Shown here: positions 57,390-64,000 of the stretch, piece after piece
How the letters are laid out: each line of letters starts with the position of its first letter
How positions within the stretch are numbered: the stretch's first letter is position 1
DNA from: Oceanimonas baumannii
Lineage (GTDB): Bacteria > Pseudomonadota > Gammaproteobacteria > Enterobacterales > Aeromonadaceae
Length of the DNA: 64,000 nt
NCBI RefSeq assembly: GCF_002245495.1
Contig: NZ_NQJF01000003.1
Location: 186,001-250,000, forward strand
Direction of reading: 5' to 3'
Notes under the pieces: generated by a model
Seen by the model: only the letters and a program-made list of their open reading frames with translations
Told to the model about the DNA's origin: nothing
The model's database searches: none
Made by a program: the position numbers and the translations under genes

Positions 57390-58832
57390 TTAGTCATTGC
57401 TGGCGCTGGTGTCGTCGTCGGTGCCGTGTAGCTTGGCGGCCAGCTCGAACAACAGACGGCGCTTGTCCCTCTCGGGCATTCCCTCCACCAGGGCGGCCAG
57501 TTGGCTATCAAGGGCGGCGTCCGGCTTCTGCGCCAGCCCGGCGTGTTCCAGCATGGCCCGCTCTATCCGCTCGGCGGGCTCCCTCAGCTCGTCGGCACTG
57601 AATGACAAGTAACCCTCGGTCACATCGTCGCGCTTGCTCTTGTGGTTCATCAGGCGTTTGAGAATGTAGGTTCCCACGCCTACCAGTTCGGCCACGCTGC
57701 CAAAGGTGCGCCGAGCGTCATGGCAGGCAAAGGCAATCGGCTTGAGCCCGTCCGGGTTGGGGGTGGGAACAGTGGCGGCCACAATGCGGGTAATTGTCTT
57801 GCGGGGGTCATGGGCAGGCTTGGTAATGTCCGGCCCTGGGAACACATAGGGGCTGGTAACGCCGCACACATTCCAGCGGCGGCGAAAAATGGTTAACAGG
57901 GTGTCGGTGATCGGCAGTTCCAGCGGGTCGCCGTTCTTGGTTTCCTCTATCCAGAAGTACCGCCCCCCAAGGTTTACCCGGTCCCACGTCAGCCCGAACA
58001 CCTCAGAGCGGCGTAAGCCGGTAAACAGGGCCACGTCCAGCCCGTCACAGATAGCGGCGCGGGTGTCCTCCCGGCTGGCTATGGCCTCGCCCCGTACCTG
58101 TTCCACTGCGGCCAGCCAGCGGCCCAAGTCGTGATTACGGATCCGGCTGGTCTTGCGGGGGACGTGATTCCATTGCCGTTTGGTGGATAGCACCATGGTT
58201 GGCGGATCCGGCAACAGGGTTTTCCCTTCTTCGTCGCGATAGTGGTCATGTGAAAAGCGGTACACAGCTCTCAGTGCCCGGCCCCACAAATCCGCCTGGG
58301 CCTTGCTGCTCTTGCGCATTTCCACACGCCGGCCCTCGGAATTAGTCCAAGTCACTCGCCCCTCACTGATCGCAGTGTGCCGTTGCTGTACCCGTTCGCG
58401 GGTGATGTTGCGCAAGGGCTGGCGCATCCACTCTTGGGAGTAGTTGCCCAGCACGGCCCGGTATTGGCTGCGGGTGGTCTCCTTGATACGGTCGCCCCGG
58501 CTGGCAATGTATTCCTCAAGGGCTTCCACCAGGGTGACGCTGGCCTGACTGTGAAGGCGGCGAGCTTGATTGGGGTTCATCCCCTGAGCCAGCTCCGTCC
58601 GGACGGCGGCGGCCTTGTCTCTCGCCATGGCGGGGGACAAATCAGGAAAGCGCCCAAGGGTAACGGTCACGTCCTTGCCATCCACCTTGCGCCGTAACCG
58701 GTAGAACTTATCCCCGGTGGGCATTACCTCAATACTCAGCCCCTTGGTTTGTGGATCTGCGTATCGGGTTCGCTTCTCGGGAGCGGGCAAATTCTTGATG
58801 CTCGTCTTGGTGAACTCGAATTGTGCTTTCAT
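57390..58832 (-). CDS. int: Tyrosine recombinase integrase (P4-type)
   Basis: Integrates and excises the element at tRNA-Ile2. 480 residues: N-terminal arm-binding domain with the DUF4102 block GLSIEVMPTGDKFYRLRRK and LGRFPDLSPAMAR, core-binding domain (about 105-215), and catalytic domain with FTGLRRSEVFGLTW (Arg), ACHDARRTFGS (HxxR), LMNHKSKRDD (His) and EGYLSFS (nucleophile Tyr). ATG 58832. It faces away from attR; three arm-type repeats overlap its promoter region, implying autoregulation. Confidence 0.93.
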   Translation of the reverse strand: MKAQFEFTKTSIKNLPAPEKRTRYADPQTKGLSIEVMPTGDKFYRLRRKVDGKDVTVTLGRFPDLSPAMARDKAAAVRTELAQGMNPNQARRLHSQASVTLVEALEEYIASRGDRIKETTRSQYRAVLGNYSQEWMRQPLRNITRERVQQRHTAISEGRVTWTNSEGRRVEMRKSSKAQADLWGRALRAVYRFSHDHYRDEEGKTLLPDPPTMVLSTKRQWNHVPRKTSRIRNHDLGRWLAAVEQVRGEAIASREDTRAAICDGLDVALFTGLRRSEVFGLTWDRVNLGGRYFWIEETKNGDPLELPITDTLLTIFRRRWNVCGVTSPYVFPGPDITKPAHDPRKTITRIVAATVPTPNPDGLKPIAFACHDARRTFGSVAELVGVGTYILKRLMNHKSKRDDVTEGYLSFSADELREPAERIERAMLEHAGLAQKPDAALDSQLAALVEGMPERDKRRLLFELAAKLHGTDDDTSASND

Positions 58833-58834
58833 GG

Positions 58835-58916
58835 TGTGCCGCCTGTGCCATTCGGTGCCGTTTTGTGCCGCCTATGTGCCGCTTTTTTTCGCGCTGTGCC
58901 GCCTATGTGCCGCTTT
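58835..58916 (+). repeat. Arm-type repeat array, right end
   Basis: TGTGCCGC units at 58835, 58864, 58875, 58895 and 58906, all in one direction. Units at 58864-58885 and 58895-58916 form two exact copies of the 22-bp left-end repeat (46696). They sit between int and attR. Confidence 0.75.
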
Positions 58917-59023
58917 TCAGGAGTGTTTCGGGCCACTTAGAGGGAGCAGTAGTGAGCTGTAAAGCACTGAAACATATAGCATTAGTGAGCACCAAGGGCA
59001 AACAGTGATTTATTATGGCCGTA

Positions 59024-59071
59024 ACTCATAATCGTTAGGTCCCCAGTTCAAGTCTGGGAGGGGCCACCATA
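59024..59071 (+). repeat. attR core (displaced tRNA-Ile2 3' half)
   Basis: 48 bp identical to 46606-46653. Only the 3' half of the tRNA is present, so this is not a tRNA gene; it marks the element's right end. Confidence 0.92.
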
Positions 59072-59079
59072 CACAGCAA

Positions 59080-59112
59080 GGGTTAGCAGGTTAAAGCCGC
59101 TAACCCTTTTTT
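59080..59112 (+). terminator. Original tRNA-Ile2 terminator
   Basis: GGGTTAGC/GCTAACCC stem and T run, near copy of 46660-46694, left behind when the element integrated. The remaining stretch to 59363 (about 250 bp) shows no gene. Confidence 0.82.
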
Positions 59113-59363
59113 ATTGGCTGCAGTGATGGGTTAAGTAAGCAGGGTGCTTATCGGCTCCCCCACCCCATCAGAAAAATCATCTGCGGTACGCCTTCAACAC
59201 ACAACAGCCTCATTCAAAGTTACATTACCGGATACTATTCCCCCGCCTCACACTCACTACCCCCTCACCGGTCTTATTGAGAAAACGCCGCATTTAGCCG
59301 ACTTCTGCATTCCTAGCCTCCTGTTAGCCTGACTTCATCATCAGTAACACAGCAGGAGTCATC

Positions 59364-59546
59364 ATGCGGAAAGAACAGGAACATCTGATTGGCATCAAGG
59401 AGATGTGCGGGCTTATCGGCAGAGATCGCCGGACGCTTTGGGCATGGGTCAGGAACGGGAAATTTCCGGAACCACTCAGGATAAACGGCTGCACCATCGG
59501 CTGGCAGGCATCCTCGTACCGCACCGGGCTGGAAAATGCCCGCTAA
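59364..59546 (+). CDS. Second AlpA-like regulator, outside attR
   Basis: 60 residues with the AlpA-type HTH: LIGIKEMCGLIGRDRRTLWA then KFPEPLRINGCTIGWQASSY. ATG 59364 follows AGGAG. It is unrelated at the residue level to the element's own AlpA and lies just past attR, so it may be the remnant of another element that used the same tRNA site. No integrase stands next to it. Confidence 0.78.
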   Translation: MRKEQEHLIGIKEMCGLIGRDRRTLWAWVRNGKFPEPLRINGCTIGWQASSYRTGLENAR

Positions 59547-59729
59547 CAAAAAGACACCGGCGGGGTCGGACGGTGTCTCGTCCATTACGAGCGTTAGATC
59601 AAAGTCAGCTTGCTGTTCTTGATTCGACGGCCTTTGAAAGAGAATGTTACATTTAAAGCATTGATTGGTTTTTATTCACACATAAGATCTTACGTCTGTA
59701 ACAACTGTAAGTTTATCAAGGGAGTAACC

Positions 59730-59981
59730 ATGAACATTGAATGCAAGCATTGCCATACAGCCGTCGTTTTTATTACTGAAAGCACACTGAAAGAAATCAA
59801 AAAACAGCTTAAGCCAAATATCAGGACGTTATCGCATCAGGTAACCGCACACACTGAAGGCGCTTACTCTATTTGTCCCCAGTGCGATGCCGACGCCCTT
59901 GGGATAGACCTGAGCACCGCTTTTCCCATCATTCTGCAGAATGGGCAGCATATTACTATTCACGAACTGGACCTGTGGTAA
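59730..59981 (+). CDS. Small Zn-ribbon-like protein
   Basis: 83 residues with two CxxC pairs, CKHC at residue 4-7 and CPQC near 57-60, spaced as in a zinc ribbon; the rest is not recognised. ATG 59730 follows AAGGGAG. Neighbours are a mobile-element remnant and a hydrolase; role unknown. Confidence 0.72.
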   Translation: MNIECKHCHTAVVFITESTLKEIKKQLKPNIRTLSHQVTAHTEGAYSICPQCDADALGIDLSTAFPIILQNGQHITIHELDLW

Positions 59982-60181
59982 GGTACGCTCAACAGTGCGC
60001 AGCGTGTAAATTTTCATCTGTTTACAGAGAAAAGATGGCAGCAATGCTGCAAGAGCAAGGCTTCTGAATGAGCTTGGCACAGGGTGCTTTTTGCCGACAT
60101 GCTTTGTTACAGAGCCAGGCGACGCTTAATGTCGTTTGGGTGCACCATACTGTGTTTATAGGTTTTAATCTGGAAATTACC

Positions 60182-60676
60182 ATGATCCTTTTTTTTCATG
60201 GCTTGGATTCTGATAACCAGACCACCAAGTTCCCCGCCATCAGTTACCCCCACAAATATTGTGAAACTGTGGATTACCGTTGCAGAAACATGGAGGAAAT
60301 CAGCTGGCATTACGACGAGCTGATTGCTCAGCACAATCCTATTTTGTTGGTGGGACACAGCCTGGGAGGCTACTGGGCGTTGTTAAAGTCGCAGCAGCAT
60401 GGCTTGCCATGCGTGCTGGTTAATCCCCAGCTCTATCCTTCATTTCGTGCTGATTATCCGGAACTGGAGGTGACCAGCGGTAACGATGGCGTGTTACGCA
60501 TTGCCTATCTGGAGTTGGGCGATGAAGTACTAGATATCCAGCGAATCCACCGCGTTCTGGACGGGAGTCTGACTGAGCTGCACTGCGCGAATGGCGGACA
60601 TCATAGAGTCGCAGACTTGGCGCGGATGGATTCGGTGGTGCATGCTGCCCTGGAGCGGATCCAAAAACAAGATTAG
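60182..60676 (+). CDS. YqiA-like alpha/beta hydrolase
   Basis: 164 residues: MILFFHGLDSDN, nucleophile elbow VGHSLGGYWALLKS, and GGHHRV for the catalytic His, the same layout as the YqiA at the left end of the window but a distant paralogue. Family acts on esters; substrate unknown. ATG 60182 is chosen because the family starts here; there is no strong ribosome binding site and an upstream in-frame start at 60068 exists. Confidence 0.8.
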   Translation: MILFFHGLDSDNQTTKFPAISYPHKYCETVDYRCRNMEEISWHYDELIAQHNPILLVGHSLGGYWALLKSQQHGLPCVLVNPQLYPSFRADYPELEVTSGNDGVLRIAYLELGDEVLDIQRIHRVLDGSLTELHCANGGHHRVADLARMDSVVHAALERIQKQD

Positions 60677-60828
60677 CCCAGGTCGGTGCTGGTTAGGCTT
60701 AATGGCGACAGCTGGGCCCGCTTCATCTGCGGTGGGGGGACTACAGTATGATTGCTATATCTGGATTCACTGTCGCAAGCCGGCTGTTACTCTGACCAAA
60801 CCACTTCCCGGCATTCAACTACCCACGC

Positions 60829-61383
60829 TCAGCAACACTCTTCTCCCTCGCTCAGGAACAACCCATCATCCAGCAGGGCCAGCTTATCACGCAGATTTTT
60901 CAGCATAATATCCCGGTTTTGCCGGCCCTGCAGGCCGTTCAGTAATGTCATAAAGTAGCAGTCCATCAACAGGTCGGCCGCAGCCCGGTGGTAGCGGCAG
61001 CGGGAAAACAGGGTACGTTTAAAGGCTTCCAGCTCGGCCTCCAGATCATGCCATTGCCAGATAAGCTCCCTGAACAGCTCCCGGCTGAATTCCCCTTGCT
61101 CAAGATAAAAATGGTAAAGGTGTGCCGCATAGTGCTGCAGCCTGTCTTTGGGGTTGTGCTGCGTATCGGTTTCACTTGCATAAGCCAGGGTTTCATCCAG
61201 TTTGCTCTGCAAGCCAGCTTTTAATAAATCCAGCTTGGTGGGGAAATGAGCAAACACGGTGCCTGTCGCTACCTTCGCAGCAACGGCAATCTGCCGGGTG
61301 CTGGTTTGCGCATAGCCCTGGCCGGCAAAGAGCTGCCAGGCTGCAGCCAGGATCTGCGCGCGGGTTTTCTGTTTTTTGTCCAT
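60829..61383 (-). CDS. TetR-family transcriptional repressor
   Basis: 184 residues: N-terminal HTH (about 8-55) with RAQILAAAWQLFAGQGYAQTS, TRQIAVAAKVATGTVFAHFPTKLDLL, then an all-helical ligand domain. ATG 61383 has AGGAAAG before it. Two TGAGC-type palindromes lie in the divergent region to 61477, so it very likely represses itself and the two membrane-protein genes opposite. Confidence 0.9.
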   Translation of the reverse strand: MDKKQKTRAQILAAAWQLFAGQGYAQTSTRQIAVAAKVATGTVFAHFPTKLDLLKAGLQSKLDETLAYASETDTQHNPKDRLQHYAAHLYHFYLEQGEFSRELFRELIWQWHDLEAELEAFKRTLFSRCRYHRAAADLLMDCYFMTLLNGLQGRQNRDIMLKNLRDKLALLDDGLFLSEGEECC

Positions 61384-61432
61384 CTTTCCTGTCGCCTTGC
61401 CTTCACCGAAGCACACGATTCTAGTTGAAAAC

Positions 61433-61467
61433 TGAGCGCGCTCAAAATATATTAATGAGCACGCTCA
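61433..61467. promoter_or_regulatory. Two TetR operators
   Basis: TGAGCGCGCTCA (61433-61444, perfect 12-bp palindrome) and TGAGCACGCTCA (61456-61467, 5+5 arms), centres 23 bp apart, in the divergent tetR/membrane gene promoter. Confidence 0.8.
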
Positions 61468-61482
61468 ATTAACAAAGTGAGA

Positions 61483-61698
61483 ATGATGAAATCTCTCTGT
61501 ATTCGTGTACTAGGCTACGTGCTGTTTCTGCCATTTCTGTTCTTTTACAGCTACATTCTCGGGCCCGTTTTAAAGCTAGTGCTGGTCCCGGGGGGGCTGG
61601 CATTACTGTTCCTGGTTCTGGGCTGGCGGGATGGGGTGAAGCCTTTTCTGCATCTCTGCCTGAAACCCGGACAGAAAAAAGAGTCCGGGTCCGTTTAA
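61483..61698 (+). CDS. Small two-helix membrane protein
   Basis: 71 residues with two hydrophobic segments (VLGYVLFLPFLFFYSYILG and LVLVPGGLALLFLVLGW) and a polar tail. Start may be ATG 61483, ATG 61486 or GTG 61477; none has a clear ribosome binding site. Likely controlled by the divergent TetR. Function unknown. Confidence 0.65.
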   Translation: MMKSLCIRVLGYVLFLPFLFFYSYILGPVLKLVLVPGGLALLFLVLGWRDGVKPFLHLCLKPGQKKESGSV

Positions 61699-61723
61699 GA
61701 CACGGGGAGCAGAGCTGAACGTC

Positions 61724-62182
61724 ATGCCGATGAAAAGCAAGGTATTGTTAAACGCAGGGGGCATGGCCAGTCTGCTCGCTGCCCTGTTACATCTGGCTGT
61801 TATTGCCGGTGGCCCGGACTGGTATCGTTTTTTCGGCGCGGGAGAAGAAATGGCAAAAATGGCCGAGCAGAACAGCTGGTATCCGGCCTTACTCACCCTG
61901 ATGATCAGTTCACTCCTGGCCGCTGCCGCCATGTATGCTTTCTCGGGAGCGGGGTTAATTGCCCGTTTGCCCTGGCAACGCCCGGTGCTTTGCGTCATTA
62001 CCGGTGTTTACCTGTTTCGCGCCGTATACGGTGTGTTATTCCTGCTGATAGCCGGTCACTTCCCGCTGTTACAACAGGTCACGGAAAGACCGGTATTTAT
62101 GCTGGTCAGTTCACTGATCTGCCTGGCAGTTGGCCTCAGTTACTTTCTGGGGGTAAGAAGTCACTGGCATCGTTTGAGCTGA
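61724..62182 (+). CDS. Four-helix membrane protein
   Basis: 152 residues with four predicted membrane helices (LAALLHLAVIAGG, LTLMISSLLAAAAMYAF, VLCVITGVYLFRAVYGVLFL, FMLVSSLICLAVGLSYFLG). Unidentified. Twenty-five bases after the preceding small membrane gene, so in the same TetR-linked unit. Confidence 0.75.
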   Translation: MPMKSKVLLNAGGMASLLAALLHLAVIAGGPDWYRFFGAGEEMAKMAEQNSWYPALLTLMISSLLAAAAMYAFSGAGLIARLPWQRPVLCVITGVYLFRAVYGVLFLLIAGHFPLLQQVTERPVFMLVSSLICLAVGLSYFLGVRSHWHRLS

Positions 62183-62255
62183 TTGAAAAGCCATATAAAC
62201 GATAAACGCGGGCAGGTCAGACAACCAGCCCACGTTACCGTGCTTATGGCATCAA

Positions 62256-63362
62256 TCAGTCAATACGGTCTTCAAACACGCTGAGCGACTGAACCTTGGC
62301 ATCGTCCACCTCGACTCCCAGCCCCGGGTTATCAGATAGCTCAATGTGTGTTTCGTTACCTGGCATAACGGCAACATCATCTGAAATCATCGCCGGGCCA
62401 ACCATGTCATTGGCCACAATATTGCAATGCGCCATGGCCAGGTGAGCTCCCGCCAGAGTGGCCACGCTCGACTCCACCATAGATCCAATCTGACAAGGAA
62501 TATCTGCGGCCAGGCCAAGCTCGGCCATGGTACGGGCCGCATGCAGGCCTCCGGATTTCATCAGCTTGATATTCACCAGATCCGCCGCATTCAGCCTGAT
62601 CACCTCGAGCATATCGCGCACGCCATGAATGGGTTCATCGGCCATAATCAATGCGTCGGTTGAGCCGGTGATCCGCGCCAGTGCCTCCAGGTTTTCAATG
62701 GAAACCGGCTGCTCAAACCAGTCAACCCGATAAGGAGCCGCCTGCCGGATCACCTGTAATGCCTGTTTGGCACTCCATCCCTGATTTGCATCCACCCTCA
62801 GTTTCACATCCGGCTTCATCGCCTCGCGAACTTTCGCAATACGTTCAATATCCAGTTCCGGAGCATCACCCAGTTTTATCTTGATTGAGCTATAACCTCG
62901 CTTGCAGGCATCCTGCGCCTGACGCGCCATTTCTTCCGGATCCAGCATACTGATCACACAAGGCAGCTCAATACGGGTATGGTGACGGCCACCCAGTAAG
63001 CTGTAGAGCGGTACGTGACACTGCCTGGCCAGCAAGTCATGCAGGGCAATATCCAGCGCGGCCTTGGCGGAAGGGTTATGGCGTATCCGGGTTTCAGCAA
63101 CACGATGGAAATAGCCGATGCTGTCTACCGGTTTCCCGATAAGCAGAGGAGCCAGCTCTCTGGTAATGATCTGCCGGGCCGACTGCCAGGTTTCACCCGA
63201 CACGTGCTGGTCAACAACGGCTTCTCCCCAGCCAACCTTTCCTGAGGCTGATTCCACCTTCACCAGAATACTTTCAATATCCTCATAGGTATCGTAAGCA
63301 ATTTTGAATGGCTGCTTGAGAGGCAGACGAATACCATAAACAGTGATTTTTTTAATTGTCAT
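62256..63362 (-). CDS. Enolase-superfamily (mandelate racemase / muconate lactonizing) enzyme
   Basis: 368 residues, MLE-type: capping domain (1-120), then a beta barrel with catalytic lysines K161/K163 (SIKIKLGD), metal ligands D191 (RVDANQGW), E217 (WFEQPV) and D242 (ADEP), and a second-half Lys in VNIKLMKSGG, ending GSMVESSVATL. Could be a dipeptide or amino-acid epimerase or a cycloisomerase; the substrate is not readable. ATG 63362 follows AAGGA. Follows a carboxylate transporter gene by 13 bases, so a shared catabolic substrate is likely. Confidence 0.88.
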   Translation of the reverse strand: MTIKKITVYGIRLPLKQPFKIAYDTYEDIESILVKVESASGKVGWGEAVVDQHVSGETWQSARQIITRELAPLLIGKPVDSIGYFHRVAETRIRHNPSAKAALDIALHDLLARQCHVPLYSLLGGRHHTRIELPCVISMLDPEEMARQAQDACKRGYSSIKIKLGDAPELDIERIAKVREAMKPDVKLRVDANQGWSAKQALQVIRQAAPYRVDWFEQPVSIENLEALARITGSTDALIMADEPIHGVRDMLEVIRLNAADLVNIKLMKSGGLHAARTMAELGLAADIPCQIGSMVESSVATLAGAHLAMAHCNIVANDMVGPAMISDDVAVMPGNETHIELSDNPGLGVEVDDAKVQSLSVFEDRID

Positions 63363-63375
63363 AAAAATATGTCCT

Positions 63376-64000
63376 TCAAGACCAGGAAATATAGTAAGCA
63401 AGGGTAACCATACTGATCGCAAGCGCCAGCTGTATCAGAAACAGTGGCAGAATCCATTTAATCCATTTACCCCAAGACACTCCCGCTACCGATAATCCTG
63501 CCATAAAGTAACCGGAAGTCGGTGTGATGATATTGGTAATGCCATCCCCCAGCTGAAAGGCAAGCACCGCGGTCTGCCGGGTGACTCCCACCAGGTCGGC
63601 AAGCGGCACCATCAAGGGCATTGTCAGCGCAGCCTGTCCGCTACCGGACGGCACCAGACAGTTGAGCACCAGCTGGACAAGGAACATACCGACAGCCGTC
63701 AGTACAGGAGGCATGCTCCCAATCACCTGCTCCAGCTGATAAAGAATGGTGTCCAGTATATTGCCGTCCTTAAGAACGATAAGAATACCGAAGGCAAACC
63801 CCACCACCAGGGCGCCCATGGCAATCTCCTTAAGTCCGTTTACAAAATGCTCGGCGATTGCGTTCGGGCTCATCCGGGCAAACAGCCCAACGGCCATACC
63901 CATCATCAGGAAGACAGCAGATATTTCACCGATATACCAGCCATGACGTATCACACCATATGCAATCAGCAGGATAGAACCACCAAACACCGCCAGAATA
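63376..64000 (-). CDS. YfcC/DcuC-like carboxylate transporter, 3' part
   Basis: C-terminal 208 residues of a YfcC-family (PF03606) membrane carrier; the gene runs off the right edge. Seen: GALVVGFAFGILIVLKDG, LVLNCLVPSGSGQAALTMPL, QLGDGITNIITPTSGYFMAG, and a last helix pair. YfcC members move dicarboxylates or related acids. It is upstream of, and probably co-transcribed with, the enolase-superfamily enzyme. Confidence 0.87.
   Translation of the reverse strand, partial: ILAVFGGSILLIAYGVIRHGWYIGEISAVFLMMGMAVGLFARMSPNAIAEHFVNGLKEIAMGALVVGFAFGILIVLKDGNILDTILYQLEQVIGSMPPVLTAVGMFLVQLVLNCLVPSGSGQAALTMPLMVPLADLVGVTRQTAVLAFQLGDGITNIITPTSGYFMAGLSVAGVSWGKWIKWILPLFLIQLALAISMVTLAYYISWS

Larger units (their letters stand above)
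46606..59071. mobile_element. 12.4-kb integrative element in tRNA-Ile2 (satellite-like)
   Basis: Bounded by 48-bp identical direct repeats (46606-46653 and 59024-59071) that correspond to the tRNA from the anticodon loop to beyond the CCA. Inside: tyrosine integrase next to the right end, AlpA, small RHH regulator, a leftward overlapping operon with a winged-helix protein, iteron-like repeats, cargo genes and a protease fragment. No relaxase, conjugation, terminase, capsid or tail genes are seen. Size and order (int-alpA-regulator-rep-origin) resemble phage-inducible islands and P4-like satellites; that class is inference. Confidence 0.88.

Noticed and set aside
59024-59071. Second tRNA gene
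   Set aside because: Only the 3' half from the anticodon loop is present; it is the attR repeat.

Overview
The window is chromosomal DNA of a gammaproteobacterium. Gene order nudF-yqiB-cpdA-yqiA next to tolC, hldE/glnE/CYTH-CHAD, rpsU-(yqeY)-dnaG-rpoD and tsaD/plsY/folB/cca follow the enterobacterial/Aeromonadales backbone. The GC-rich coding style and gene content suggest an Aeromonadales marine genus (Oceanimonas/Zobellella-like); that placement is inference, not shown by a marker gene here.

Layout. 1-4.7 kb: yqiA, cpdA, yqiB, nudF on the minus strand, divergent from tolC, then a membrane-anchored FKBP. 4.7-12 kb: a tripartite tricarboxylate transporter (tctC-tctB-tctA plus an AbrB-type membrane protein) divergent from its own two-component system and an extra periplasmic binding protein. 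12-20.6 kb: hldE, lpxL, glnE, a DUF2170 (YjfI) trio and a CYTH-CHAD triphosphatase. 20.7-28 kb: DUF47-Pit phosphate uptake pair, SH3 protein, an unidentified membrane protein and a PutA without the N-terminal DNA-binding domain. 28.2-38.2 kb: a compact selenoprotein module, fdnG (in-frame UGA with a SECIS hairpin)-fdnH-fdnI-fdhE-selA-selB-selC-fdhD, holding the formate dehydrogenase together with its Sec synthesis and insertion genes; selB ends inside the tRNA-Sec gene. 38.2-46.4 kb: cca, folB, plsY, tsaD, then the rpsU-yqeY-dnaG-rpoD macromolecular synthesis operon.

46.6-59.07 kb: a 12.4-kb integrative element inserted in a tRNA-Ile2 (CAU) gene downstream of rpoD. It is bounded by 48-bp direct repeats, carries tandem TGTGCCGC arm-type repeats at both ends, and has a tyrosine integrase, an AlpA-type regulator, a 57-residue ribbon-helix-helix protein with three GTAATTAC palindromes, a tightly overlapping leftward operon ending in a winged-helix (Rep-like) protein, and just past its terminator four iteron-like repeats that look like a replication origin. 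Three AT-richer or unrecognised cargo loci and a frameshifted Mu-type protease fragment fill the rest. No conjugation or structural phage genes are seen, so a phage-satellite-like (PICI/P4-like) or small mobilizable element is the best reading. Its left half is largely non-coding.

59.1-64 kb: host flank with a second AlpA-like gene (possible remnant of another element), a small Zn-ribbon protein, a second YqiA-type hydrolase, a TetR repressor with two operators divergent from two small membrane proteins, an enolase-superfamily enzyme and the 3' part of a YfcC-type carboxylate transporter.
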